Below the pieces are notes generated by a model, which was given only the letters and a program-made list of their open reading frames with translations, had not been told where the DNA came from and did not search any database. A stretch of 64,000 nucleotides of DNA from Candidatus Gastranaerophilales bacterium (lineage in GTDB: Bacteria; Cyanobacteriota; Vampirovibrionia; Gastranaerophilales; Gastranaerophilaceae): NCBI GenBank assembly GCA_944323165.1, contig CALURK010000007.1, positions 37,289 to 101,288 on the forward strand, read 5' to 3'. The translations under genes and the position numbers were made by a program. Below are positions 1 to 8,645 of the stretch, piece by piece. Within the stretch, counting starts at the first letter, position 1. Each line of letters begins with the position of its first letter.

Positions 1-260
1 GTGCATCAATTCCGGTTTATCATTTTGATTTGTACAGACTGGAAAATGTCGGCATAAAAACAATAACTGATGAACTTAGAGAATATTCGGAAGGTAAAAA
101 AATTACATTTGTCGAATGGGCAGAGTTTTCACAAGGAGAACTTCCCTTTGAGAGAATTGAAATGAACGTAAGATACGATGACAAAGATGACAGCAGAATT
201 TATGAATTTGAAAGCATCGGAGAAAAATATAAAAAAGTAATAGAAGGATTAAAGAATTGA
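1..260 (+). CDS. tsaE: TsaE, tRNA t6A-biosynthesis ATPase (C-terminal part, cut by the window edge)
   Basis: The frame is open from the window edge (codons begin at base 3) and reads ASIPVYHFDLYRLENVG, the YHFDLYRL motif typical of TsaE, followed by ITFVEWAE, the conserved EW segment. TsaE is the ATPase that works with TsaB and TsaD to make N6-threonylcarbamoyladenosine at position 37 of ANN-decoding tRNAs. The Walker A part lies outside the window. The TTG at base 30 is an internal Leu codon of the motif, not a start. The stop codon overlaps the TTG start of tsaB (TTGA), which suggests translational coupling and supports the assignment. Confidence 0.9.
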   Translation, partial: ASIPVYHFDLYRLENVGIKTITDELREYSEGKKITFVEWAEFSQGELPFERIEMNVRYDDKDDSRIYEFESIGEKYKKVIEGLKN

Positions 261-871
261 AAATATTAAGTTTTGACACTTGTCTTGATAAAACATACAT
301 TGCGCTCAGTGACGACAGCAAAATTTTGGAGAGCAAAACAATACTCTCAGACGGGAAAAATTACCACTCTGCATACTTAATTTCAACAATAATTGAAGTA
401 CTGAAGAATGCAAATTTAACCCCGAAAGACGTTGACGTAATAGCAACCGATATAGGGCCGGGAAGTTTTACGGGGATTAGAGCTTGCACAACTGTAGCAA
501 GAGTTTTTGCCCAACAGCTAAACTTAAAAACAATCGGAATAAGCTCGCTTGAAATACTTTCAAAAGCTCTAGGCGGAGATGATTTGGTCGTATTGGATGC
601 AAGAAAAAATAAAGCTTATGTATATGACAAAAAAATCCTTGGAGCAATAGATTTAGAAGAAGTAGACAAAATGATTAAAGGAAAAAGAGTCATCACCGAT
701 AACAGCCTATTTGAAAGAGTAAGCCAAAATGCTTTAAGTGCTTATTCTTACGAAAAAGAAGATTACCCGCTGGGAGAAATCTTATCAAAATTGGCACTGG
801 AAAAAGAAGCTACTGACTGGAGAATGCTAAAACCATTGTACATTCAGCCGCCTCCTGTATTTAAAAAATAA
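257..871 (+). CDS. tsaB: TsaB, tRNA t6A-biosynthesis protein
   Basis: This 204-residue protein has the TsaB (YeaZ) start MKILSFDTC, the conserved block DIGPGSFTGIRAC near residues 65-78, and a C-terminal PLYIQPP segment. TsaB has an ASKHA fold and scaffolds the TsaD/TsaE complex that makes t6A in tRNA. It is somewhat shorter than the usual roughly 230 residues because the C-terminal lobe is reduced. The start is TTG, overlapping the tsaE stop, so the two are very probably one operon. The TTG start rests on this overlap and on the alignment of MKILSFDTC with the family. Confidence 0.93.
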   Translation: MKILSFDTCLDKTYIALSDDSKILESKTILSDGKNYHSAYLISTIIEVLKNANLTPKDVDVIATDIGPGSFTGIRACTTVARVFAQQLNLKTIGISSLEILSKALGGDDLVVLDARKNKAYVYDKKILGAIDLEEVDKMIKGKRVITDNSLFERVSQNALSAYSYEKEDYPLGEILSKLALEKEATDWRMLKPLYIQPPPVFKK

Positions 872-881
872 GGACAAAAAA

Positions 882-1619
882 ATGGTAGAAAAGAAAAGAA
901 TATTAATAGTAGATGACGATACAGAAATCAGAGATCTTCTTGAGTTTGATATATCATCAAGCGGATATTTTGTTGATACCGCAACTGACGGTATGGAAGG
1001 GCTTAATAAGGCTCTAAACAATAAATATGATTTGATTTTATTAGACGTTATGATGCCAAAGATGAACGGATTTGATGTGTGTAAGAATATCCGTCAAGCC
1101 AAAATCAATGTTCCAATCCTTATGTTAACCGCAAAAGGGACAATCGGAGATAAGACAAGCGGTTTCGATAGCGGTGCTGATGATTACTTGGTTAAACCTT
1201 TCGATATTCAGGAAGTTTTATTAAGAATAAGAGTTCTTTTAAGACGCAATCAGCCGCAAGAAGAGAATTTGATTTCAAATGAAATTCTTGAAGCAGGAGA
1301 AATCGAAATTCTGCCTGACACTTTAGAAGCTGTCATTTTGAATAAGAAAATGAAGCTTACTCCAACAGAATTTGAAATATTGTATTGCCTGATGCAGCAT
1401 TTCAATAAGCCTGTAACCCTTGCAACTTTGCTTGAAGAAGTTTGGGGCTACTCAAGTGATGAGGACGTGAGAATGTTAAGAGTTCACGTCGGAGCTTTGA
1501 GAAACAAAATAGAACCGGATTCAAAAAATCCAAAATACCTTCATACCGTAACAAATGTCGGATACAAACTAACTCCTTTTGGCGAGGGGGGGGTAAATAC
1601 TTCAGGGGTAAATACTTAG
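882..1619 (+). CDS. OmpR/RpaB-type response regulator
   Basis: A two-domain regulator of 245 residues. The receiver domain (about 5-120) has the acidic DDD patch at residues 11-13, phospho-acceptor Asp55 in LLDVMMPKMNGF, and a conserved Lys in LVKPF. A winged-helix DNA-binding domain follows (about 145-235), ending LHTVTNVGYKL. It is presumably phosphorylated by the histidine kinase at 1849. An AAGGA ribosome site lies just upstream, and tsaB ends 10 bases before the start. The last ten residues (GGVNTSGVNT) are not part of the fold: they are translated from a 15-bp GGGGTAAATAC repeat that runs into the gene. Confidence 0.9.
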   Translation: MVEKKRILIVDDDTEIRDLLEFDISSSGYFVDTATDGMEGLNKALNNKYDLILLDVMMPKMNGFDVCKNIRQAKINVPILMLTAKGTIGDKTSGFDSGADDYLVKPFDIQEVLLRIRVLLRRNQPQEENLISNEILEAGEIEILPDTLEAVILNKKMKLTPTEFEILYCLMQHFNKPVTLATLLEEVWGYSSDEDVRMLRVHVGALRNKIEPDSKNPKYLHTVTNVGYKLTPFGEGGVNTSGVNT

Positions 1620-1647
1620 GGGGTAAATACTTAGGGGATAAAACAAT
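1588..1647 (+). repeat. 15-bp tandem repeat GGGGTAAATAC at the 3' end of the regulator gene
   Basis: GGGGTAAATAC begins at 1590, 1605 and 1620, with a decayed fourth copy (GGGGATAAAAC) at about 1635, a period of 15 bp. The repeat spans the stop codon of the regulator and supplies its last residues. The same core recurs at 25002, 26131, 26228, 26423, 62638-62683 and 63789, mostly at or near gene ends. Confidence 0.85.
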
Positions 1648-1659
1648 AAACTTATAAAT

Positions 1660-1830
1660 CTTTCCCTCCCTTGAAAGGGGAGCGGATTTACGGACGGACG
1701 ACACGAACAAAGTGAGTTAGTCCGGATAGCGAACAGATTGAGCGACAGAGCCTTTGGGCTCATAAGCGAAACTCTGTGAGCGTGGAGTAAATCCAAGGCA
1801 AGGTTAGGGTGGGGTTAAAACAAAAAAGGA
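1660..1830 (+). repeat. Structured intergenic element between regulator and kinase genes
   Basis: This non-coding stretch is more GC-rich than its surroundings. It contains the inverted pair GGATTTAC (1684-1691) and GTAAATCC (1786-1793). Inside lie smaller stems: CGGAC/GTCCG around 1693-1728 and GAGCC-tttg-GGCTC near 1750. CCCTCCCTTGAAAGGGG lies at the left and GGTTAGGGTGGGG at the right. This looks like a small MITE-like or structured repeat rather than a gene. It separates two genes that would normally be cotranscribed. Copies elsewhere in the genome cannot be checked from this window. Confidence 0.5.
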
Positions 1831-1848
1831 ATAAAAAGATTTTAAAAG

Positions 1849-3519
1849 ATGGCACAATTTTTTAGCAAAAGACATTTAAAAATAGCTGAACAAATAATTA
1901 TCGTAATATTTTTTGCGGTATTAATACCAATGACTGTAAGCGGTGTCATCATAAACAACATAAACCAGCAGTCAAATCGTTCTCAATTACGTTCCGCAGC
2001 AATTATGATAGCCAATATTGTGTCAGAAGAGGTTGATGTTTTTGTACATTCTATCAACAACGAATTAACCCAAATAGTTGCCACATTAGAATATTATCAA
2101 TCCAAAGAGCAGGAACAGGAGTATCTTGATACAATAATAAAAAGTTTGCCGTTTTATACAGAACTTGTAGTTGTAAAAGAGTCTGAACTTGAGAAATACA
2201 AAGCGTATGGCATACGTGATGATTATGCGGTTTTTGACCGAAAATTAAAAGACGGAAGATATCTTGTAGCTGTTTTAGACATAAATAATTTAAAAACGAA
2301 CTTATTTAAGACTTTAGCGAACGATAAACGCCAAATATACGTAACTGTGGACAATGATTTGGTAGCCTCAAGCAACTACACGCAAGAAGGTTTCGAAAAC
2401 AGCGTAGCAGAGTTACCTAAAAATCTTGAGATAAACCAAGCCACCGTATACGGGGATAATAAAAACCAACCGCTTGTTTACCTCAAAAAAACAGATCCTA
2501 ATGTTTTGATAATAGTAAACACAACAGAGGCGGTAACGCGTCATACAATCGACCATAACCGCAATAAAATAATACTTTCAATCCTAATTACGATGCTAAC
2601 GGTATTCTTTGTCGTAGGATTATACACATATTACCTATACATCAATATCCGTCAGCTATTCAAGGCAATAATTGCGATATCAAAAGGAAACTATGAAAGA
2701 AGAATAAGGCTCTTAACCAATATTTTCACACCTTTTGAACTTATTTTCCTTGGAACAGAGTTCAACAGAATGGTTACGCAGATTCACAAGTCTTATATTC
2801 AGCTCAAGAAGAAGAACAAAGAGCTTAAACAAGTTAACGAATTTCGTTCTAACATGATTGATACAGTGAGTCACGAATTTAGAACTCCGCTTACGAGTAT
2901 TTTAGGATACACTTCAAGGCTATTAAGACAAGATATTCAAATAGATGAAGAAACAAAACAAAAATCTTTAAAGATAATCAAAAAGCAGTCTGAGAGATTA
3001 AAACGAATGATAGAAGATTTGCTTGTTATTCCGGATATTGAGGGAGCAAGATTGAATGTCAATATCGTTAATGTACCTATAAATACCATTATTGAAAACT
3101 CAATTATGCTCGTCAAAAACGATACAAACAAAGAGATTGTCAATAATATTTCAGATTGTAATATAGAAATACTTGCAGATACAGACAGAATTGAGCAGGT
3201 TTTCGTAAACCTGATAGAAAATGCCATTAAGTATTCCAAGGAGAATTCTCCGATTACATTGGACTACGCAATTGAGAACAATACATTAGTTGTAAGCGTT
3301 AAAAATGATTACGACATAATTCCTCGCGAAAAACTCAAAACACTGTTTGATAAATTCACTCGTGTAGATGACTCAACTACAAGGACGACAAGGGGAACAG
3401 GCTTGGGCTTATTCATTGTAAAAGGGCTTATTGAGGCTATGAATGGCAAAATTCGCCTTTATTCAAACGAAGAATGCGGGTTCTGCGTAAAGGTATTTAT
3501 GCCTATAGCAGATTTATAA
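1849..3519 (+). CDS. Membrane sensor histidine kinase
   Basis: A 556-residue sensor kinase. A transmembrane helix near 13-35 and a second near 240-262 enclose an extracytoplasmic sensor region of about 200 residues. A HAMP-like linker and coiled coil follow. The HisKA domain carries the H-box DTVSHEFRTPLTSILG with phospho-acceptor His342. The HATPase domain has the N-box (LIENAIKYSKE), G1-type TRTTRGTGLGL and a G2 region. It is the likely partner of the OmpR-type regulator upstream. The stimulus cannot be deduced; the sensor region shows no family I recognise. Confidence 0.9.
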   Translation: MAQFFSKRHLKIAEQIIIVIFFAVLIPMTVSGVIINNINQQSNRSQLRSAAIMIANIVSEEVDVFVHSINNELTQIVATLEYYQSKEQEQEYLDTIIKSLPFYTELVVVKESELEKYKAYGIRDDYAVFDRKLKDGRYLVAVLDINNLKTNLFKTLANDKRQIYVTVDNDLVASSNYTQEGFENSVAELPKNLEINQATVYGDNKNQPLVYLKKTDPNVLIIVNTTEAVTRHTIDHNRNKIILSILITMLTVFFVVGLYTYYLYINIRQLFKAIIAISKGNYERRIRLLTNIFTPFELIFLGTEFNRMVTQIHKSYIQLKKKNKELKQVNEFRSNMIDTVSHEFRTPLTSILGYTSRLLRQDIQIDEETKQKSLKIIKKQSERLKRMIEDLLVIPDIEGARLNVNIVNVPINTIIENSIMLVKNDTNKEIVNNISDCNIEILADTDRIEQVFVNLIENAIKYSKENSPITLDYAIENNTLVVSVKNDYDIIPREKLKTLFDKFTRVDDSTTRTTRGTGLGLFIVKGLIEAMNGKIRLYSNEECGFCVKVFMPIADL

Positions 3520-3567
3520 GAGATATGGTATAATCAAGGTATACTCAAGAAAAGGGAAAGAACTTAT

Positions 3568-3999
3568 ATGAAAAAGATATTTTTTTTATTAGCTCTATTA
3601 GCACCTATATGCGTAATTGCAAATGAGACAGTAAGTTTAGAGGGTTTGACAGAACCTGAGTGGAAAGATTTTGTACCACCGGCTTATGTTGACGTAGAAG
3701 AACCGAAGGGGCTTGGTAAACTTAACGAAACAGCCGCTTATTGGTATAAAAGAAGAGTAGAATTTGAAAATGGTATTCAAGAATGCAGAGCAATAGAGGC
3801 TTATGATGAAAAGCTTGGTTGCTATCAGCAGTTAAAAGTTAAGCAATACCAGCAAAATACTGAATACAACGCTAAAATAGAAGCTCAAGAGCAGGCAAGA
3901 ATGGGTCCTCAAGAAATGTTCGACAGAACGGACACAATGCTTCCGATTGGCGGATATCTTAATAACTTTACAAGATTTCAACCAAACGAATTCAGATAA
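3568..3999 (+). CDS. Small secreted or periplasmic protein of unknown function
   Basis: This 143-residue protein starts with a clear Sec signal peptide (MKKIFFLLALLAPICVIAN, cleavage probably after IAN or near it). The mature part is hydrophilic, with two Cys residues in QECRAIEAYDEKLGCYQQ spaced to allow a disulfide, and a Tyr/Gln-rich helix. I do not recognise a family. An extended -10 (TGG then TATAAT at 3529-3534) and a GGGAAAG ribosome site precede the ATG, so it is probably transcribed on its own. A bidirectional terminator follows. Confidence 0.7.
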   Translation: MKKIFFLLALLAPICVIANETVSLEGLTEPEWKDFVPPAYVDVEEPKGLGKLNETAAYWYKRRVEFENGIQECRAIEAYDEKLGCYQQLKVKQYQQNTEYNAKIEAQEQARMGPQEMFDRTDTMLPIGGYLNNFTRFQPNEFR

Positions 4000-4009
4000 A
4001 AAGAAGATA

Positions 4010-4044
4010 AAAAATCCTGCAAATTAAACAGTTTCAGGATTTTT
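4010..4044. terminator. Bidirectional terminator between convergent genes
   Basis: Perfect inverted arms AAAAATCCTG (4010-4019) and CAGGATTTTT (4035-4044) with A/T tracts on both flanks serve the convergent gene ends. The last codons of the minus-strand csaB-like gene lie inside the hairpin. Confidence 0.75.
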
Positions 4045-4980
4045 AATTTTATCACTAACTAATTCATCAAATTTTTCAGAAAAATCTCTCTGATTTAATT
4101 CTATAATCGGAAGCTTATATTCATCAGCGAGCTTTTTAATTTTGATATCATAATCAATCGCAAGAGTTCTTACCCCTGATTTTATCGCGACGACATTCGC
4201 GTGAAAGCGCATACCGATTAGAAATTCCAGATCAGAAATTTTATCAAAAACATCATTTATAGAAAGTCCGCTTACGACCTTCACATCGTTTTCCCGACCG
4301 CGTTTTCTTAAAATTCTTGCAAAATTTTCGCAAACATCCAAATCTATACTATCCTGAAGCGAAATTATTTCTAATTTTTTATCAGGAAATCTCTTAATAA
4401 CTTCATCTGCCAAAGAGGTTAAAAAGCCCTCAGTTAGAGTCGGATAATTTCTAAGCTGAATACCGACAATTCCTTTTTTACTTTTTTTAGGAAGCTCAAG
4501 ACTGAAAATCGGATCCTGAACTAATTCGGATTCAATGCCCCAGCTTTTCAACAATTCTTGAGATTTTTTATCCCGGACAGAAATTTTTTTAGCTCTTAAT
4601 AGTGCTAATCGAGTCAAAACCTGCCCTATTTTAGAATTAATAGGACCTATGCCTTGCGAAAAAATTTCAACATCTTTACCGAGAACAAGCGCGGTAAAAA
4701 TAACTCCAAGATAATAAATCAAGCTTTTCAAGCTTGTAACATCCTGCAAAAGGCTTCCGCCGCCTGAAATTAACACATCAGCTTCTTTAATGCTGTTAAA
4801 AAAATCAAGCATTCCGCAGGAATTTACTCCGTGAATTTGAGCAGTTTTTTCGGGATTAGAAGAAATCAAAGTAATTTTTTCTGCCCCCGCTTTTTTTAAC
4901 CTATCGGTTAAAACCCTTGCGATAGCTTCATCTCCGAAATTATCAAATCCGATATATCCGGATACAACATATTTTGTCAT
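4024..4980 (-). CDS. csaB: CsaB-like polysaccharide pyruvyl transferase
   Basis: A 318-residue protein of the polysaccharide pyruvyl transferase family. Seen are the N-terminal GYIGFDNFGDEAI, DVLISGGGSLLQD near residues 73-85, the SQGIGPI block, and IGMRFHANVVAI toward the C-terminus, all hallmarks of CsaB. CsaB adds pyruvyl ketals to cell-wall glycans that anchor S-layer (SLH) proteins in Firmicutes and cyanobacteria. It overlaps the kdgK stop by four bases (ATGA type), so it is the last gene of the eda-kdgK-csaB operon. Whether SLH proteins exist here is not visible. Confidence 0.88.
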   Translation of the reverse strand: MTKYVVSGYIGFDNFGDEAIARVLTDRLKKAGAEKITLISSNPEKTAQIHGVNSCGMLDFFNSIKEADVLISGGGSLLQDVTSLKSLIYYLGVIFTALVLGKDVEIFSQGIGPINSKIGQVLTRLALLRAKKISVRDKKSQELLKSWGIESELVQDPIFSLELPKKSKKGIVGIQLRNYPTLTEGFLTSLADEVIKRFPDKKLEIISLQDSIDLDVCENFARILRKRGRENDVKVVSGLSINDVFDKISDLEFLIGMRFHANVVAIKSGVRTLAIDYDIKIKKLADEYKLPIIELNQRDFSEKFDELVSDKIKNPETV

Positions 4981-5909
4981 TGAAGATTCTCCAGAACAGT
5001 ATCTCTATAAGGAATAGCCTGAATTGCGCCGTAGTTTTGAGTTTGAAGCCCTGCTACCACAGCTGCAAATTTCATTGCCTCCAGAGGTGTATGCCCGTTT
5101 GTAAGTGCGTATAAAAATCCTCCGTTAAACACATCTCCGGAAGCCGTAACATCTATTGCTTTTTGGGTATTATAAAACGGTGTAAAATTAATTTCTCCCT
5201 TATAACCAACATAATAACCGTTATCAACGTGGGATTTAACTACAACAATCTTTACGCCTTTGTCCCAAAAATATTTCATAACCTTTTCCATGGAATCTAC
5301 GTTATATAATTTTACAGCATCGTTTTTCAAGCTTAAAAATATAATATCCGTATAATCAATAATTTCCTCAAAATATTCCCTTGTATCAGACGAATTCATA
5401 AAACAAGAGGTATAATTAGGATCATAAGCGGTCAATACATCATTTTCTTTAGCAGTCTTAAAAGTTTCTCTGACAAGTTCTCTTGCGTTTGCGCTCAAAG
5501 ACTGCACAACTCCCGTAGAATAAACCAATTTAATCTTTTTTATGCACTCTTCGCTAATATCTTCGATAGAAAGTTTAGTAGCAGCAGTCTTGCGTTTGTA
5601 ATACAAAAACTCATTTTTATCAGGAGTTCTTGATACAATATACATGCCGTTTTGTTCGTCATTTGATTTAATTAAAGAAGTATCAATTCCTTCTTTTTGC
5701 AAGCTGGAAATAATAAATTCACTAAACCCGTCATTCCCGACTTTAGTAAGGTACGTAACATGTCCGCCCAATCTTGCAATAGCAACAGCCGTAGTAACGG
5801 TATCTCCGCCAAAGTACTTATTAAGCATAGAAGTATCAGCTAAAGTACCGTTAGTAGAGAGCTCAATTAAACACTCACCAATTATCGCAATATCTATTTT
5901 TGAATCCAT
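4977..5909 (-). CDS. kdgK: PfkB-family sugar kinase, probably 2-keto-3-deoxygluconate kinase
   Basis: This 310-residue ribokinase-fold protein has the N-terminal IAIIGECLIEL, the glycine-rich LNKYFGGDTVTTAVAIARLGG and the C-terminal PfkB signature DVTASGDVFNGGFLYAL, with the catalytic Asp in ASGD. The downstream half fits KDG kinases. The preceding gene encodes a KDPG aldolase, so the pair would convert KDG to KDPG and then to pyruvate and glyceraldehyde-3-phosphate. Substrate is inferred from neighbourhood; other PfkB substrates are possible. It overlaps eda by 16 bases. Confidence 0.85.
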   Translation of the reverse strand: MDSKIDIAIIGECLIELSTNGTLADTSMLNKYFGGDTVTTAVAIARLGGHVTYLTKVGNDGFSEFIISSLQKEGIDTSLIKSNDEQNGMYIVSRTPDKNEFLYYKRKTAATKLSIEDISEECIKKIKLVYSTGVVQSLSANARELVRETFKTAKENDVLTAYDPNYTSCFMNSSDTREYFEEIIDYTDIIFLSLKNDAVKLYNVDSMEKVMKYFWDKGVKIVVVKSHVDNGYYVGYKGEINFTPFYNTQKAIDVTASGDVFNGGFLYALTNGHTPLEAMKFAAVVAGLQTQNYGAIQAIPYRDTVLENLQ

Positions 5910-6523
5910 TCTGAGAAATCCTTAACTTCCTTTATAATCTCTCTTGTGCGTTGAGTAATTTCCTTAGGCGTAAATCCTACATAAAAATCTCTTCCGACAC
6001 CCACCGCAGCAGCTCCAGCTTTTATATAAGTAACCACATCTGCAAGTTTGATATTCCCCATAGGCATAAGGCTTAAAAACGGCATTTGGCGCAAAATATC
6101 TTCAATATACTGAACTCCGCCCATAGCATCCGTAGGGTATAATTTTATTAACGGAATTCTTGATTTCCAAGCGTTATAAGCCTCGTTAGCAGTAGAAGCT
6201 CCTGCAATAAAAGGCACTCTTCTGTTTTTAGAAATTCTAACCATATTCATCTGAAAAATCGGAGAAGCAATAAGTTCTGCTCCGCTCTCAAAAGCTGCAT
6301 CTGCCTGCATCGAAGTAATTATACCGCCTGCGCAAACGTGAGCAAATTTTGATACTTCAGAAATTGCACCATATAATGATGGATTTTCAACATTTATTTC
6401 CAAAACTCTTATTCCGCCCTCAACTAAAGCTCTCGAGGTTTCTATCGCTAATTCAGGCTCCTTGCATCTGATTATCGGATAAACCTTATCTTCTTTTATA
6501 ATTTCTATGTAATTTTCACTCAT
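5894..6523 (-). CDS. eda: KDPG/KHG aldolase
   Basis: A 209-residue class I aldolase. GGIRVLEINVENP carries the catalytic Glu (Glu42). GAELIASP follows. The Schiff-base Lys is Lys127 in PLIKLYPTDAMGG, and MPMGNI and AAVGVGRDFY form the phosphate-binding end. It cleaves 2-keto-3-deoxy-6-phosphogluconate to pyruvate and glyceraldehyde-3-phosphate. It is the first gene of the minus-strand operon, with an AAAGGA ribosome site before the ATG. The sequence is closer to the paralogues paired with KDG kinase than to Entner-Doudoroff enzymes paired with edd, but no edd is present to compare. Confidence 0.88.
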   Translation of the reverse strand: MSENYIEIIKEDKVYPIIRCKEPELAIETSRALVEGGIRVLEINVENPSLYGAISEVSKFAHVCAGGIITSMQADAAFESGAELIASPIFQMNMVRISKNRRVPFIAGASTANEAYNAWKSRIPLIKLYPTDAMGGVQYIEDILRQMPFLSLMPMGNIKLADVVTYIKAGAAAVGVGRDFYVGFTPKEITQRTREIIKEVKDFSEWIQK

Positions 6524-6628
6524 TTGTATGTATCCTTTTCTAATAATTTATTATAACATAAATAGTGAATAGTGACCGCCAAATCCTGATTTTCTTTGGG
6601 AATTATTTCTAAAAAAGGAGCTGTTATT

Positions 6629-8611
6629 TTGAAGAAATTTAAAGCACTGTTGTTGGGTTTAATCATATTCTTAGGATTAATTTTCATATACTTTGTAACA
6701 TACAATTTTGTTGAGCCAAAAGGGTATGATTTTATGGTCAAGCACTCTCTTACGGAAAAATTACCGTTTGATAATAACAAAAAAGTTTACGGAAGCCGTG
6801 ATATAGTTTTAGTAGTAATTGATTCCAAAACAGTTGATAAATACCGCTGGCCTTGGAAAAGAGAATTAAATTGCAAGATTTACGATTATTTTACAAAATA
6901 TGCTCATCCTGATATTGTGGTTCACGACTCTATCATTGCAACACTTGATAATGACAACCCTGAATCTGACAGAAAATTTTTTAATTCTGTAAACAAACTT
7001 GATAATCTTGTAGTAGGATTTATGCCGTCCGTAATGGGATGGGAAAACAAAGAATTCGGACAAATTTATGACAGCGCTTTCCAAAAATTTTCAATAAAAG
7101 CAGTAGATAAAACAAGTTCGATAAATAATTTTTACTCAAGCATGATGCCGTTTCCAAAACCATATTTTGATTCAGTAAAACATGCCGGCTCAGTATCAAT
7201 GCTGCCGGGATTTATTAATGGAAACTTATCTTCTTATGCAATAGATGAAGTATTCAGAAATCATGAGTATTTTTTGAAATACAAGAGCAATGTTTACCCA
7301 TCTGTTGCGATGAAAACTTTTTTGATGAAAAACAACAATCCTAAAGTAATTTTAACTAATAATGCAATTATTTTCCCTGAACTTAATTACAAAATCCCGC
7401 AGAAAACAACGCATTTTCAATCAATAGTGCCGTTAAAATTCTATAAACTTAATAAAGACGGTTATTCACACCAAAAAATTTCTGCCGTCGATATAATGGA
7501 TTCTTATGATAACTTGAATAATGGCAAAACTCCGATTGTAAATCCTGATTTTTTCAAAAATAAAATTGTCATAATTGGAGCAAATGTTCCTGCAGGAACA
7601 GGTTTGAATGATAACAAAAATACGCCTATCATATCAAATCACCCCGGAGTTGATATTCAGGCAACTGCAATTGATAACATTATTCATAGAGATTTATTAA
7701 AAGTGACACCTCATTGGATAAATTTTCTTGTAACGTTATTGGGAATGCTTATTATATATACGATTATAAGAGTTTGTGATTTATTCAAATCAATAGAACT
7801 CTCCATTGGAATAATCATATTCTACATACTATTTTCAGCACTAAGTTTTTATTTCGGAAACGCAATTAATGTAATAACTCCGCCTGTAATGTTTATAATC
7901 ACAATGTTAATCGGATATACTCACAAATTCGTTTTGGAGAACAGAAGCAAGGAAAAGGTAAAATCTGCAATGGGCAAATATATGTCCGAAGACGTTATGA
8001 AAAGGGTTATGCAGAATATAGATAACCTAGGGCTTGGAGGGAAAAAAGCTACAGTAACGGTATTATTTGCAGATATAAGAGGATTTACCTCAATGTCAGA
8101 GACAATGTCAGCTCAACAGGTTTCTGAAATCTTAAACGAATATTTTACGGAGATGGAGCCGATAATAACAAAATACAACGGTATAATAAACAAATTTATA
8201 GGCGATGCTGTTATGGCAATATTCGGAGAACCTATTCAAGACAAAAACCACGCTGCAAACGCAGTAAGATGCGGTTATGAAATGCTACTTAAAGTAAAAG
8301 AGCTTCAGAAAAAATGGGCAGAAGAGGGAAAACCTAAAATTGAAATCGGTATTGGTATTAATACAGGAGAAGTCTTTGTAGGAAACATCGGTTCTGAAAA
8401 CAGAATGGAATATACTGTTATAGGAGATACAGTCAACCTCGCAAGCAGATTGGAAAGTTATAACAAAGTTTACAAGACAAAAATGCTTATATCATCTTCT
8501 ACCTATGAAACTACCAAAAGCTTTATTGATGTAATGAAAATATCCGACGTAGAAATTAGAGGGAAATCTCACAGAATGAACATTTATGAAGTATTAAAGG
8601 TTATCGGATAG
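6629..8611 (+). CDS. CHASE2-domain membrane adenylate cyclase
   Basis: From N to C: a signal-anchor helix, a CHASE2 extracytoplasmic sensor (about 30-360, with ..DIVLVVIDSKTVDKYRWPW..), three transmembrane helices (about 365-440), and a class III cyclase domain. The cyclase metal Asp residues are in LFADIRGF and in NKFIGDAV. The adenine-selecting pair is Lys (in NKFIGD) and Thr (in YTVIGDTVNLASR), so cAMP rather than cGMP is predicted. I choose the TTG at 6629, which has AAGGAG about 9 bases upstream, over the in-frame TTG at 6596. Monocistronic, divergent from eda. Confidence 0.9.
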   Translation: MKKFKALLLGLIIFLGLIFIYFVTYNFVEPKGYDFMVKHSLTEKLPFDNNKKVYGSRDIVLVVIDSKTVDKYRWPWKRELNCKIYDYFTKYAHPDIVVHDSIIATLDNDNPESDRKFFNSVNKLDNLVVGFMPSVMGWENKEFGQIYDSAFQKFSIKAVDKTSSINNFYSSMMPFPKPYFDSVKHAGSVSMLPGFINGNLSSYAIDEVFRNHEYFLKYKSNVYPSVAMKTFLMKNNNPKVILTNNAIIFPELNYKIPQKTTHFQSIVPLKFYKLNKDGYSHQKISAVDIMDSYDNLNNGKTPIVNPDFFKNKIVIIGANVPAGTGLNDNKNTPIISNHPGVDIQATAIDNIIHRDLLKVTPHWINFLVTLLGMLIIYTIIRVCDLFKSIELSIGIIIFYILFSALSFYFGNAINVITPPVMFIITMLIGYTHKFVLENRSKEKVKSAMGKYMSEDVMKRVMQNIDNLGLGGKKATVTVLFADIRGFTSMSETMSAQQVSEILNEYFTEMEPIITKYNGIINKFIGDAVMAIFGEPIQDKNHAANAVRCGYEMLLKVKELQKKWAEEGKPKIEIGIGINTGEVFVGNIGSENRMEYTVIGDTVNLASRLESYNKVYKTKMLISSSTYETTKSFIDVMKISDVEIRGKSHRMNIYEVLKVIG

Positions 8612-8645
8612 CAAAAAATATTATTACGGGTTTTACTAGAGTATT

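Noticed and set aside
6596..6628. Longer start of the CHASE2 cyclase at TTG 6596
   Set aside because: No ribosome site, whereas TTG 6629 has AAGGAG at correct spacing.
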